64,000 bases of DNA from Crocodylus rhombifer. Taxonomy: Eukaryota; Chordata; Crocodylia; Crocodylidae. Both the position numbers and the translations under genes were made by a program. The DNA lies in the NCBI GenBank assembly GCA_038503035.1, contig JAVSML010001089.1, forward strand, positions 365,650 to 429,649. The letters are read 5' to 3'. Positions 1 through 11,555 of the stretch are shown here, piece after piece (the first letter of the stretch is position 1; every line of letters starts with the position of its first letter). Below the pieces are notes generated by a model. It made no database searches. It saw only the letters and a program-made list of their open reading frames with translations, and was not told the DNA's origin.

Positions 1-1565
1 TCAGTTGCTCTTGTCCTGTACCTATGTGAGAGTGTCATTTTTTCACCTTTAAAACTGAGTTTCTAATCATTATGGTTGTGGAGAAAATCTTGAAAATGTG
101 ACCTTGCAACCTACAGGCTAAGAACAGGAGGCAAGTATCAATTCCCCCACATTTATTTTTCTTAAAATCATATGTTTAACCCGATCATGACTGGGAGTAT
201 GACTTTTGACTTCTAAGCCCTTGGGATTGGTAGTGCTAGATCGCCCTAGAGTTTGGAATTTCTTTATTGCCACATTCCCACTTTGGAGTTCATGATCCAT
301 CTTCTGGTCATGTGATCCCATCTTCCATCTGATGCCTACTGGGGCAATTGAATGTTTGTGAAACCTGCTCGCCCATGTACAGTTGCAATTCCTAGTCTAG
401 GAATTAACTGCTGTAAACCCTCCAATTCTAGCAGTGTTTCTTTTCTATAGTTGTATAGCACTCAGCCCACTGGGGACCTGATTCTGATTGTGGTCTTTGG
501 CACAGTATCATAAAATCAATAGATTACAATAAACTAAGTAGAGTCAGCAAACAAAGCGTTGAAAATTTGGTACCTTATCTGTAGTAGCACAGCCACTGTT
601 AAGCTCTCAGTCAAGTCTGTGTCAATAGTATTAACATCCTCTGTCTAAATTTCAGAAGCGTACCCTGTATACTTTTGATTTTTAGCCAAACAAATCCTAC
701 CTTAAAAAATACAATTCAGTTTGAAAGGATGTGGTTGTGAATTAGCCCTAGCACTCCAAAGTTAAAAGTGAAATAATTTTATACAATATTTTCTCTGATA
801 CAATGGGCCCTGGTATAAAATATGATCATTGTCTTTTTTTCCAGCAGCTGATTTGCTTTTTTGGGTAAAAAGGTGGGCTGTACATGACAGAGTACAGTCA
901 GTTTCTCTTAATTTCTGCTGTTTGTAGCTACTCCCTAAGACCTAAGAGTGCAGCACTGTATCTTGGGTGTTTGAAAAAAATCCAAACTTCAGAATTAGTA
1001 TTATAAAATGTATACTAAACTGAAGTTGAGCACAGTTTAAGAAAGCAGAGCTAGGAATGTGGATTTAATTTAGAAATAAACGTATTTTGTATCAAGAAAA
1101 CATTTGCAGGGCTCTCATTAGGAGAAGAATACAAGAACCAATCTTTAGCTCCATGTTTACATGGATTTCATTTTCTGCACAGAAAGCAAAATACTATATA
1201 CAAGGAAGTGTACATAAGAACAATTACTGCCACCTAATGTGTAGTACTAATAGTACTGTACTAATGTATAGTACATGAATACATTTCATCTGCACATAGT
1301 TGTTAAAACAATTAATTTATTGCTGTCATAGAAATGACATTGCCTTCAACTTCCTGAAAACAAATATATTACATAAATGCCCTAATAAAAGAAATACATT
1401 AAAAGCATATAAAGTAGCAGCAATCACTAATGTATGGTACACATAGGATATGTTTAAAATATTAAAAGTAGTGACAAAGTACGGTAGTTTTCTTTCTCAA
1501 TAGATTTGCTTTGTGTGATTCCAGACTTGTCAGATCTGCTGCTGATTAGTAATTAAGGGCTGCCA
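1..1565. other. AT-rich stretch without recognised gene
   Basis: Only short reading frames occur on either strand. No coding motif, paired splice sites or recognisable repeat was seen. It is probably intergenic or intronic DNA. Confidence 0.6.
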
Positions 1566-1850
1566 ATGCATGTACTTGGGAGGAGGAGGGGCATTTTAAT
1601 TAGAGTCATTTCTGGAGAGCTGCTGTAATTAAAACACCACAGCGTCACATGTATTAAGCCCCCGCACATTTAAAAATGGCCATGGGACACTTCAACAAGT
1701 TTTAAAGTGCCTCAGTGGCCATTTTTAAACCTGAGAGGGCTTATGCATGTGATGCTAAAGCATTTGGATTAGAACACACAGCAGGCTCGATTTATCAAGT
1801 TCTGATTCGAACATGTTGGAGCATGTGTATAGGCACCCATGATCTCCGAC
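1566..1850 (-). mobile_element. Foldback (palindromic) DNA element, copy 1
   Basis: The core at 1642-1755 folds on itself: the left arm runs from GCGTCACATGTATTAAGCCC through TTAAAAATGGCC, and the right arm repeats it in inverse ending GGGCTTATGCATGTGATGC. The outer parts match, in reverse complement, the elements at 21790-22142 and 52218-52557: a CATGTAC...TTTTAATTAGAG side and a CTCGATTTATCAAG side. This is the most diverged of the three copies and its ends are approximate. No protein is encoded. Confidence 0.65.
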
Positions 1851-3098
1851 TGCACTTTTAGTCCCAGTTTTGTAATGTTAAGAGCAGATGAATTCCACCC
1901 CTCCACTGAATTTGTAAAAAGAAGAAAGTGATTGTCTAATTTCTCCTTGAGAACTTCTTGCTACTGGTGCTGATATACAAAAAACCTAAGGACACTAGGT
2001 TGAGTTTTCCAGGGCTGGGAATCTAAAAATCTTTATTTGAAAACGGATAATACAGAGAAGGCAAACATGGAAAATGATAATATTATTTATATGTTTTTAA
2101 TTTTTAAAATGGCTTTCAGTGGATCCAGTAAAATAGTCTAACTCTTTTGAGAAATCGCAATAGTTTTACTAACTTTCTACATTCAAATAATGCAACTCGG
2201 AGTCCTAAAACTTTGATTGGTCTAAAGACCTTTAATCTTGTGAGATTTTATTTTTAATTTCCTTTTGGTTTTCAACCCTTTGAGGGTCAATTCTTCTCAT
2301 TTTTTCCAGCCTCCGTGGTTACTTTTCTCTGAAACCACAGCAACTAGAAACTAAGATTCTCATGTGATACCATGACTCCAGGAGTTTGGCTGTCAAGAAG
2401 AGCATCAAATATCATGAGAACTGGCAGAGATGCAAAACTGTTGGGAATAAGGGAAGTGCAAGGCAATAAAATAGCTAGGTTGAAAGGGTAGCTTTAGTAG
2501 TAGCTAGAATGAAATACTGGTAATTTGAGCTTAAAAGTGCATTTGAACCTTGGCCAGCTGAAGTGTGAAACATGAACCTAAATAACTTAAGCCATACCTA
2601 AACTGGACTTGTAAATTGTTATTTAAACCATGCTAATTCAACTTCAGCATTTGTCTAAATTTTGTTTTTTCAGAATGTTGAAACCATATACTTGATAAGG
2701 TCCTAGATCCTTTTTCAGATACAATTCTATAAGTATAGACCTTCACAGGTGGGCTTGCCAAGCAAAATTGAAAGCGTTATTCTCAGTTACTTTGAAATGG
2801 TAAATTTTAAATGAGTTCTCTTACCGTGGTTAAAGATCTGGAGAGGGCTTGGTGGGGAGGGAAAAAAAGCATAGTTTATGGAGCAAAATAATACAACAGT
2901 AAGGCCAGCAGAAAACTCTAATACCAATTTATTTAAAGTCAAGACAGTTTCAGATATTGGTAACTCAGGCCTGAGTTGCCGGCCTACGTGCAATTGTTGT
3001 GGCACTTGTTATTTGGGAGAGTGAGAAATGGGAGGTGACAACATACTTGGGATTGGTTTTTAATGATACTTCACCTTTTAGATGTGTCAGTGTCTCTT
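1851..3098. other. Stretch without recognised gene
   Basis: AT-rich DNA with no reading frame, repeat boundary or RNA gene that I could support. Confidence 0.55.
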
Positions 3099-3106
3099 TA
3101 TGTTGG

Positions 3107-3290
3107 CAGTGAGGGCCAACCTTTTTGGCTGGTGTACTCTGAAGTGTACCCTACTTTGGGTGCCCGTCTGAAACCCTTCCTCGGCCTCATCCATTGCTCT
3201 GCTGTCTCTTTCCTGTCTTATCTGCACTGTTCTCTCTGGATCTGCTGCACACCAAAAGTGGCTGTGCATGCCACGGATTGGCCACCCCGG
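3107..3290. mobile_element. Short non-autonomous hAT-like element
   Basis: The left end CAGTGAGGGCCAACC and the right end GGATTGGCCACCCCGG form an imperfect inverted repeat of the hAT type (CAGGG...GGCCAACC). The flanking 8-mers do not clearly match, so the boundaries are tentative. The short frames on both strands look like shadows inside the element. Confidence 0.5.
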
Positions 3291-4849
3291 TTGTATTGTT
3301 TTTCAGAAGACAATAATATATGCTAGACTTTAGGTTATATGCTAGGAGCAACTGTTTTCTTGGTACAAAATACCTTTATTTCTAAATGAAATCCTTGTTC
3401 CTAGCTCTGCTTTGTGTGAATTCTGATTTAAGCTTACGTGTTTGTTCATCATCTGTCTGGCAAATGCTCTTGTTTTCAATATTGGGTTTCTTAAAATATT
3501 AATGTGTACAACTTGTCTTAGGATGCATATTTGGTATTTTGTTTCATTATTTTCTTTAAAAACATTGTAGTGGAGGTGTGATGTGGTGTGTTAAATATGG
3601 CATTTTCTGGATGTAAGAGAGATATTTGAGGTTAGGGGCCAGATGGGAATAACAGTTAATAGACTGACTTAATGTAGTGGTGTCCCAGTTGTAGGGGTGG
3701 TTTGGAACCTGATTAAATTGACATACACTTATATTGGACCAAAAGGGAGACAGTTGGGTGGTCTGGGCTTGGTTTCTCTTGTTAACCACAGCAGACATCC
3801 TCTAATTTGAAATCCCTGCTTTCTTAAAAGCATATTTATTGTGTTGGGGTGGCTTTCCCTCAGAGTACATGTCTTCTGAGAACAGCCAGCATTTTAGTCA
3901 GCACTGCATTCCACCCCAGTAGTGCATGCTACCAATGGATCAAGTACTACAGCAAAAAATTAATTTGGCCAAACTTTATAATCACCCTTTCACCATTTCA
4001 TTGACTTCTGTGAGAATAATTCACAGCACTTGCCATCTTATTAATAGGAATAATTTTGGCTGCCTCCCATACAGAGTATATTTTGGAAAGAAAGCTTTGG
4101 ATTGACATATTTTTGAGGCGGAAATTAAAAGCTGAGTTTTGTTTTCTGTTTTATTGCACAGTGATGCCAAATTCTCAGGTGCCAAATGTTTTATACAGAT
4201 TGTGATGACTGAATACTCTTAAATTAAACATTCCTCTGCCCGCCCCCCTCGCCTGTGTCTTAATTTAGTTTTTTGTAGGGGTTTTGTTTAACTTGGTCCT
4301 GTGTAAGGCTGCCTTTAGGTTTTTAATACTATAATTAGACTTTGGCTCGAAAGAACACTTGCACACATTCTGGAGATATCTGTTGCTAATGTGTTTAATA
4401 CCTTTTAATCCTATTTATTTTTTAAGACAGCAAGTTGAGAGTGCGGAGTCTTTTATTAATCATAGTTATTTTAGAAGTGAACTAATTATTTATAAAAGAG
4501 CATTACAGTTTCTTTTACTAAAATATAAGTTACAGTACTGAGTTACACTGTGCAATAAATATGCTCCACAATAACGAACATAGGCTTTTATATTAGTGTG
4601 TATGAGAACAAATTTTTATACGGGAGCTGGGTAGAAGCAGTTTTCCCATTTTGTGAAACTTTCTGAGACTTTAGAAATGTTCCTGTTCCTTATCGGAATG
4701 AAATTGAAATTGTTGATGCTTTTCTTGGAGGGAGAAAAACAGATTGAGAGAGACCTACTCCAAATAGTCTGCAGCCTAGTGGAGGGCTCGCTTGTAATAT
4801 GGGTAGGGACTACCAAATTCATGGTGGAAGTAGAGTGCATGGTGGCTGG
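3291..4849. other. Stretch without recognised gene
   Basis: Mostly AT-rich unique-looking DNA. Small frames such as 3556-3798 (minus) show no motif or composition suggesting a protein. Confidence 0.55.
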
Positions 4850-5190
4850 TTTAATCTTGCATGTTCCTCTGCATACACCTCACCCCTTGTACTCCACCCC
4901 CACTAATACTGATTAGCAGAGGGCCCCACCACTCCCTCCTGATCAGCAGGGAAGCTAACACTGCAGTTTTAAATATGGCGCTATTTTTGCCTCCCTGCCA
5001 GTCAGCAGAAAACAGCAGGGCCTCTGGGGCTCCTCAGCCAATCAGTGGCGCCAGGCAAAAATGGTGCATATGTATAACCACATTTTTCATCTCTCTACTG
5101 ATCAGGAGCAAGCCACAAGTGGGTCCCCTGCACCAATCAGCAGTGAGGGAGGGGAGGGAGTGGTGTAGGGGAACCTGCAAGATTAAAGGG
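4850..5190. repeat. GC-richer repeat with recurring CTGATCAG-like motifs
   Basis: The stretch repeatedly shows ACTGATTAGCAG, CCTGATCAGCAGG, CCAATCAGTGG, ACTGATCAGGAG and CCAATCAGCAG, roughly every 30-90 bases. On the minus strand several read as ATTGG (CCAAT-box-like). It is likely an interspersed-repeat fragment with degenerate internal repeats; the family was not recognised. Overlapping frames on both strands are not convincing genes. Confidence 0.4.
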
Positions 5191-5199
5191 TCCACAGAG

Positions 5200-5390
5200 C
5201 ACCCACTTCTATCATGAATTTGGTAGGTCCCTAGATATGGTAGACCAGTGGTCTGAGCTGGGCAAAGGAAGGACTTGAACCTGGAGCTCCCAGATCTCAG
5301 CAGAGTGCCATGACTAACAGGTTCTAGGCTCTTCTGGGGAGGCATGTCCCTTGTTTAGCCTGACATCCTCTTCTGAACCTGAGAGAACTT
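5200..5390 (-). mobile_element. tRNA-derived SINE (minus strand)
   Basis: Read on the minus strand, 5281-5271 is GGTTCAAGTCC, an almost canonical RNA polymerase III B box. About 30 bases upstream, TTAGTCATGGC resembles an A box. This is the head of a tRNA-derived SINE, not a functional tRNA gene, because no paired acceptor stem was seen. The body downstream of the B box is short and the ends are approximate. Confidence 0.6.
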
Positions 5391-5923
5391 TATTGATTAA
5401 GACTTGCATAGAAAAAGTTAAGGTTCCAACAAATTAACATTTTCTGATGGAAAAAAGAAAATAATAAGAAAGTTATTGAACAGCTCTATTTTATCCCCAT
5501 TAGCAATCATTTTACTTCTAGGTTTTTTTGTTTGGTTGGTTTTTTAGAAGAAATTGATTCCTTTAGCATTTAAATAGAGTCCTTTGTCTTTTGGAAGTCT
5601 TGGAAGAAGGAATATGATGAAGTAAATGGCACAATTAAATACAAAGCATACAAAACATGTAATATCATGGTTTGCTTTCATCACAGCCTAAAATATGTTA
5701 TATACTTGAGGAACTGCACTGTTAGACTATAATCAAAGAAAACTTGCTAAAGTAGCTTTTAGATTTTTGCTTTCAAATGTAAAGAGAGGAACTTTACTGG
5801 TTAATTATTCATTATAAATATGAAGTTGGAAAATGGACTTCAAATGGACTTTGTGTAATCTTAGTTTCTTTAGGTAATTTTCATTGAGAAAAATATTGGA
5901 AGGAATGGTTTCTTCATAGAGGA
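5391..5923. other. Stretch without recognised gene
   Basis: AT-rich DNA with no supported feature. Confidence 0.5.
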
Positions 5924-6400
5924 CACATCTACATGAGATAGTTACTGCGCAGTTGACTAATTAACTGCACAGGAACTGTCTTGGTGTCTACATGTGCATC
6001 CCTGTTAGGGTATGCAGAACTAATAAACTCCATGTGAAGTTTTTTTGGGTGCAGCTGCACACATGTAAACACTTCCTTGACTGGCTGGGGCACAGGGTTC
6101 TTCATTGTGGGGCTAACCAGCAGGCAGCCCCAAAGCTACAGCATCCTTGTGCTTCAGCCAGCCTCTCTGCAGCATGTGGAGCCTGGTTGGAGCAGCCCCC
6201 AGGTCACCTGCCAGCCTGCACTGCTCTGACTGGGCTCATGACTGTGCATGAATAAACTCTGGAGCAATATGTTTTGGAGTTTTCTTGCTCCTGGGTTCAT
6301 GTTCAAATGGCATGCCCTAGAGCAAGAAACTCTGAAGCAATAAGCTCTAGAATTTATTCGTGTGCATTAATTGCACCTGTAGTTGCACCCTGAGTGACTT
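5924..6400. mobile_element. Non-autonomous DNA element with terminal hairpin
   Basis: The arms at about 6244-6290 (GTGCATGAATAAACTC...) and 6320-6367 (GAGCAAGAAACTC...GTGCAT) are inverted copies separated by about 30 bases. Upstream, ACTAATTAACTGCAC at about 5955 resembles the inverse of GTGCATTAATTGCAC near 6362, suggesting outer inverted repeats. The frame at 5992-6255 lies inside and is probably fortuitous. Family unknown. Confidence 0.5.
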
Positions 6401-7191
6401 GAAAAATATTAAGTCATTTCTGAAAATCCTGTAAAACAATGCTGAAAACTACTCCTTTAAACTTATTAAGTTGATTATAGTTATTATATTAGCTCTTCAT
6501 AACAACATCTCCTAAAGGCTGATGCATTGTGTTCATACTTATATCCACAAATGGACGTCAGAGTTGCTTGGTAAGTGGGAGCAGAAGGCAGTACTGTACA
6601 TTGTTGTTTATGTCAAGAGTAGGGTAATATTTTTTGAAGATACACAACTTTGCCTGTTTATGGTTTGGTTTGTCTTAAACCAAGGCAGATTGTAAGCTCA
6701 GCAGGGTTTCTATTTGTTCTGGCCTAGGAACAAGCATCAGGCAAAGCTTCCTGGTCTCAAGAACTGGTAATGGCATAAGGTTTCTGTAATGTTCCTAGCC
6801 AGCTAAATGCTTGAGGTATTTTGCCGCACAGGAAATCAGTTGCAGCTGAATGTGTACAGCTTCCAGTCCAAGTACATAAACATCTCTCTCACATTTAAAT
6901 CTCATTTATTCAAACTTTTCTCTCTCCCCTTAATCCAGAATCTTATTTTTAATAATTACTTCAAAGTTCCAAGCCAGACCACTTGATATTTTGTTTCGAC
7001 CATTTGATATTTTGTTTCTATGAAGCCTATACTCACAAGAGGATAGATATTTTCTAGTGCCTTTGAAAGAGATCATCATGGCATAGAAGTAGGAAAGATA
7101 ACTGTCTGCAACTGTCTGGATTCATAAAGGAGAAATGATATCTATAGCCCTGAAGTGCTGCAAAGTACTTAAATCAGTAGTTCACCAAGAC
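6401..7191. other. Stretch without recognised gene
   Basis: AT-rich DNA; nothing supportable seen. Confidence 0.5.
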
Positions 7192-7700
7192 TAGGAACAG
7201 AAATTACACATAAACCTGTATAAGTGATCTGAAACTGGTTCAAATCTGTAACACAACAGAAGTTCAATGAACGTAAACCACTTTCAAAATAACCAAAATC
7301 AGTTTAAGATAAACCTGGATAGATGTAGTATTAGATTTAACTGATTTAGGTTAAATAGGTTTAATGAACTTCTCTCCCAGATCCCCACCCCAGATTCAAA
7401 TTAACTCATGGTCCCCCAGCATCTCATGATGCTTTGCACCTCCCCCAACTGCCGCCGCTCCCAAACTTGCAGGGCTGGCAGGCTAGCCTTGGTCTAAGCT
7501 GTCTGCCCTAGCTGAACAGGGAGGTGTGCTCTAGCACTCCCCAGCTTCTGGCCTGAGCCATTACAGGCCTGTGCCTGCATTTCAGGACATTTCAGGAATG
7601 TCTGTTCACTTGCTTATTGGTTTCATCTACACATTTTAGACTAATCTGTGAAGATTAAATTCATTCCGTCTTGGGCTTTTTGACTGTCTGTACTTAGCCC
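7192..7700 (+). repeat. GGGACAGAAGTT family, copy 1
   Basis: The head (CTAGGAACAGAAATTACACA, then several AAACTGGTTCAAA/GGTTTAAT motifs, closing with GAACTTCTCTCCCAG) and the tail (TTAGACTAATCTGTGAAGATT...GACTGTCTGTACTTAGCCC) align with 12512-13780, 59577-60347 and, inverted, 63932-64000. Its GC-rich middle is short. No coding capacity was seen. It is an interspersed repeat, probably a non-autonomous DNA element. Confidence 0.7.
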
Positions 7701-8161
7701 AAGATTGCATTAATAAAACCTGTTCCGTTCAGTCCCTGATTGTATGACTGTCTAGAATGTCATGCTCTAAAGATGAGCAAAGATCAAATGACTGGTGAAT
7801 ATGAATATACTTGGAGAACTGCTATTACTAGAAAATCTATCTTCTTCTTAGGGATGTCAGCAAATCCATGATTTTTGGACTGCAGGGGGACATTTAGGAA
7901 AATTTGTTAGAATAAGTAGAAGCATCTCTCAATCCAAATAAACATCATACCTTCTGCATTACAGAAAGCAGCTGTGTTCTTGCTGTCCATATGTACTGAA
8001 TGCTCTCGGCAGTCTTAAAGATAAAATATGGATAACCACTTGGAGCTGGTGTTGCCTTAGCAGGTTTGGGGCCCTGAACAAGTGTATTTCTATTTTTTGC
8101 AGAATGCTTTCTATAGATTTCATTCTGTATGTAACGGAAATGTCTAGCAGAAGAATGGTCC
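7701..8161. other. Stretch without recognised gene
   Basis: No supported feature. The minus-strand frame at 7945-8166 has no recognisable motif. Confidence 0.5.
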
Positions 8162-8572
8162 AGCAATTAAAATGATGCTTTGGAGTCTGGGAGACCTGAC
8201 TTGGTTTTCTGCCTCATCCCTGATATTTTGTGGTGGCTTGTCATTATTGCCAAGCTCTCCCAGTTGAGGATGATTGTCTTCTATGATTGCCTACCTGTGA
8301 GTCTGAGGATGGTTGACAAGGCCAATCCAGGATCAACAGGTTCTGTGCTGGGTAGGGGTGTACTCAAAGATGGTGCCATCTATCACACATTCAGAGCAGC
8401 CTGGTGTAAGTATCCATTGCCTGGCATACTCCATTTGTGTTGTGGACATGCCCTGTGTGACCCTTCATAAGTCACTTAGGGATAGATTTTTAAATGCCTA
8501 TATAGGTGGCTGAATGTTTAGTGAGATTTGTAGATGCATACTGATACCTATTGGAAATCCCTGAAAACCTTG
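8162..8572 (+). mobile_element. MIR/tRNA-like SINE, interrupted
   Basis: The left part at about 8165-8214 (TTTGGAGTCTGGGAGACCTG...TGCCTCATCCCTG) is the tRNA-like head of an ancient amniote SINE. The right part at about 8453-8572 (TGTGTGACCC...AAGTCACTTAGGGA...TAGGTGGCTGAAT) matches the conserved core and tail of the same type. About 240 bases of unrelated sequence split them. Both halves are diverged. Confidence 0.5.
8215..8452. mobile_element. Sequence inserted into the SINE
   Basis: This block separates two SINE halves that would normally be contiguous. It contains TTGAGGATGATTGTCTTC and GAGTCTGAGGATGGTTGACA, which resemble LINE-tail or UTR material, but I cannot name the family. The frames here are short and unconvincing. 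Confidence 0.35.
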
Positions 8573-9130
8573 GAATGTTACCATGAGCAATGTCTTCACA
8601 AAAGCTTCCATATCAATTGGAAGGACAGAAGAAATGCATGCCAACACTTTGGCTCAAGGAAATACCACCAACATCAAAGACACATTTATATGGCACCAGC
8701 TCCATTGGTCAGGACATCTTGTAAGGGTGCCTGACAGCTAACTCTCAGAACAGGTCCTATACTCACAATGCTAGAGGTGGCAAAAGAAGAAATTCAAGGA
8801 CACGTTGAAGGTCAGCCTGAAGAAATGTCATATTAACATCAAGACATGGGAGACTCAAGCACTGAATTGTCCCCAATGGTGTTGTGAAGTATGACAAGAC
8901 ATTGAGCATTTTGAGCAAAATTGCCTTGCAGTGGAGACAGATAGATGAGAGAAACAAAGGAAAGACATGTGACCTAACATCACCAGGATCCACTCTTTCC
9001 TTCTGGAGCTTTTGCCATGTCTGCAGTTGACCATGCAAATTTCAGATTGACCTCTTCAGTCACCTCTGCACTCACTGCTGACTTCCCTATGTACTGGAAG
9101 ACAGTATTGAAGGACTGTTGATAACTGTTC
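8530..9130 (+). pseudogene. Decayed 3' end of a non-LTR retrotransposon ORF2
   Basis: The plus-strand translation from about 8560 shows LECYHEQCLHKSFHINWKDR, like the post-RT segment of LINE proteins (LxxFHxRCLRxILxIxWQD). After frameshifts, KKRFKDTLKVSLKKCHIN appears near 8785-8840 and EHFEQN near 8905. The stretch at about 9010-9075 reads CHVC...C...F..H..TH, the C-terminal zinc-finger-like ending of these proteins, with an in-frame stop. Several stops and frame changes make it a dead remnant. The endonuclease and RT core are missing. The clade was not determined; it is clearly not the CR1 type found at 55.4 kb. Confidence 0.65.
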
Positions 9131-9439
9131 CTAACCCCCATTCAAACTCTGCCTCTCAGTCTCTCCACAAATGGACATAGGTGTAGTGATGTTCACTATC
9201 CCCAAAATGAATGCACATCAAAGGCAAAAGTACCCAATTACCTGTAGGTGTACACTTCTTACAAGACAACCACTCTCCTTCCACTCTCTTAGTTCTAATC
9301 CTCAAAGGGAATTTACAAAACACCTTTTGAAGACGAGTTTAGAAACATCACTTCATAAATCTACTGAAAAAAATATCATGGACTAAATACAGACATTGCA
9401 TTTATGGCACATTATAATCTGCCTGACATCTGATAACCT
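9131..9439. other. Stretch without recognised gene
   Basis: This lies between the LINE relic and the next repeat. No supported feature. Confidence 0.45.
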
Positions 9440-9812
9440 TGGGAAACCTCTCACATTTCATCAGCTAAATTCTGTCACCAGGTCAGCATTTCTCACTCCT
9501 CCTCCACTCCCCTCCCACCTACCTGTCTCACATCTGTTGTCTCCCATTCCCTCTGATCTTCACTGCCACAAATTTGCATTTTCACAGACCTGCATTTTGC
9601 ATATTGACTTCTATGCCACACAGGAGAGCACACAAATACCAGTAGACTCTTCCTATGCCTGAAGAAAGGTGTTTGTGCACAAAAGCTTGCAAAGAACATT
9701 TTTTTCTAAGTATTTAGCTGGTCTAATAAAAGATATCGCATTTACCCAAAGAACCTTGTCTCCCTATGTCCTTAGACCAACACAGCTATAACCAACACCC
9801 CCTATCTTATTT
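9440..9812 (+). mobile_element. Retroelement-like repeat with a TCTAATAAAAGATATC tail, copy A
   Basis: A pyrimidine-rich block (CTCCTCCACTCCCCTCCCACC) is followed by CCTGAAGAAAGG, AAAAGCTTGC, GGTCTAATAAAAGATATC and CTATGTCCTTAGACCAACAC. The same series of blocks in the same order recurs at 50505-50870. The shared tail suggests 3'-anchored retroposition. The element type (SINE, LINE or Penelope-like tail) could not be settled. The frames at 9396-9662 and 9493-9699 overlap it on opposite strands and are not believed. Confidence 0.6.
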
Positions 9813-11336
9813 GGTCACGTGTAGTATGCAAGAGCATGCATTATTACTTTGATATTCCAGTTGCATCCAATGCTTTATACCAGTTCCAGGAGAGCATCCA
9901 CATCTCCTGTCAGAGCCCTGAGCTGAAACCTCCTTAACAGGAGTGAGGTTCCACTGGGTTTTCAATTGTATAACTGATCATTTAATAAGCAACTACTGTG
10001 ATTTATAGCTGAGAAGAATTCTAGAGGTGTTGGGGTGTTTCTGGTGGGTTTGTGGATGTTTTGATTCTTTGTTAATGTTTTGTTAATATATAACAATATT
10101 TAAATCATGCTGCATATTTGGATATAATTGGGGAAAAAACTTGGTATGGTTCAGATTGAATACATTTGTTCCCTATAGTATTTGCCAAAAGTCAGATGAA
10201 AGCAGTTTAGTTGGCCAGGAATATTAAGTGTACATAAACATATAAAATGGTCAGAGCAAAGAAAATTTGTGTGTTTATTTTGAAGGTTACTTCAGATGCA
10301 AAAATCTACATTAAAGCCCAGATTAAATGATATTGTAAAACTAGTGACTTGAGTAAATTGTTCCATGACTAACTGCATTCATTTCAACATAAGATGGATA
10401 CTTTGTTCCAAATTTAATGAGTTTAACATTTTCAACTGATGAGCGAAGAATACAGTTGGTTGAAAAAAACAGGATTTGCACTAACTTTAAAGAGTACAGT
10501 TTTAAAAGTTAGTGCATTTTAGTTTTAAAAATGCTCAAAAGTAAAGCATTTTCTAGAAGTATTTGGGAATATGGCAGACAAACTTTGATATACATCAGCA
10601 AACCTACAGTTTAGAAATATATATGAAGAGACTAGGAAGTTCATTAAAGCAGAGGTAGGAAAATATTAAGAAAATACAGCATATAGTCTAAAGATCTAAA
10701 AAAAAAAAAAAAAGGAGTTGAGTGAATGGGAGCAGAAAGCTGAGATAAGGTGCATGACCGTGCTTTTTCTGTACAATGCCCAGCTCGGTGGTTGGATTTA
10801 CCAAATAACCAAGAGCTATTTTAACAAATTTCTGCTTGAGAATTTGTAAGTGAAATAATTGTATTTCTAATGATACTTCCACTAAAATATACTGAGGGAT
10901 TTAAAAAATGAATATTGAATTTTTAGTGCATAAATATGAACTTCACACAGCTATTACATCAGCATTGTGATTTCTTTTTAAATTGGCTCCTAAGCTTGCT
11001 CCCTTCAAAAATAATGTTGACACTGCAAGCCTGAATTACTTGGAAGTACTGGTGCTTAGCATCTCAGAAAAATCATGTGGTGTCTGTAATGAAGAAGGAA
11101 ATGTCAATCCATGCAGTTGGTCCAGGAATTTAAAGCATGTATTTCATATGCAGCATCTTTATTCTTAAAAAGCCAATACACGATTTTAAAAAAGACTTTG
11201 TACATGTGTGCATTACTGTATGCTATGTTTAGGCCAGCTCTATACTTTAGTGGGTTTTAGTGCACTTGAGTTCAAATATAAAAGAACTGGGATATTTGCA
11301 TGATCAGGGAATGGGATCAGACAGGGGCATACATGT
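9813..11336. other. AT-rich stretch without recognised gene
   Basis: Contains an A run near 10696-10713 but no gene or repeat boundary that I could support. Confidence 0.5.
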
Positions 11337-11555
11337 ATACAAGTTTTGTTCTTTCAAGATGTGCACTGTCACTGGTTTGTGGGGGAGGGCGCAGAAGGAG
11401 AAAGGGGGGTGTCAGTTGTAATATTGTGGTGGCCCCCCAGGGAGTCTTTGCCCCCGAGGAAGCAGCCATATGCTGTGGCATTAGCAGCTGGACGTAGAAC
11501 TCCAGAGCAGCAGCAGCTGGGGTCTTTGAGCCCCCAGGGCAGATAAGATGCAAAC
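11337..11555. repeat. GC-rich repeat-like block
   Basis: A sharp change to GC-rich sequence (GGGGGAGGGCGCAGAAGGAG, GTGGCCCCCCAGGGAGTC, AGCAGCAGCAGC) inside AT-rich flanks. Overlapping frames occur on both strands, typical of stop-poor GC-rich repeats. Ends and family are unknown. Confidence 0.35.

Noticed and set aside
5200..5390. Functional tRNA gene
   Set aside because: Only A- and B-box-like words are present; no cloverleaf with paired acceptor stem was found, so a SINE is the better call.
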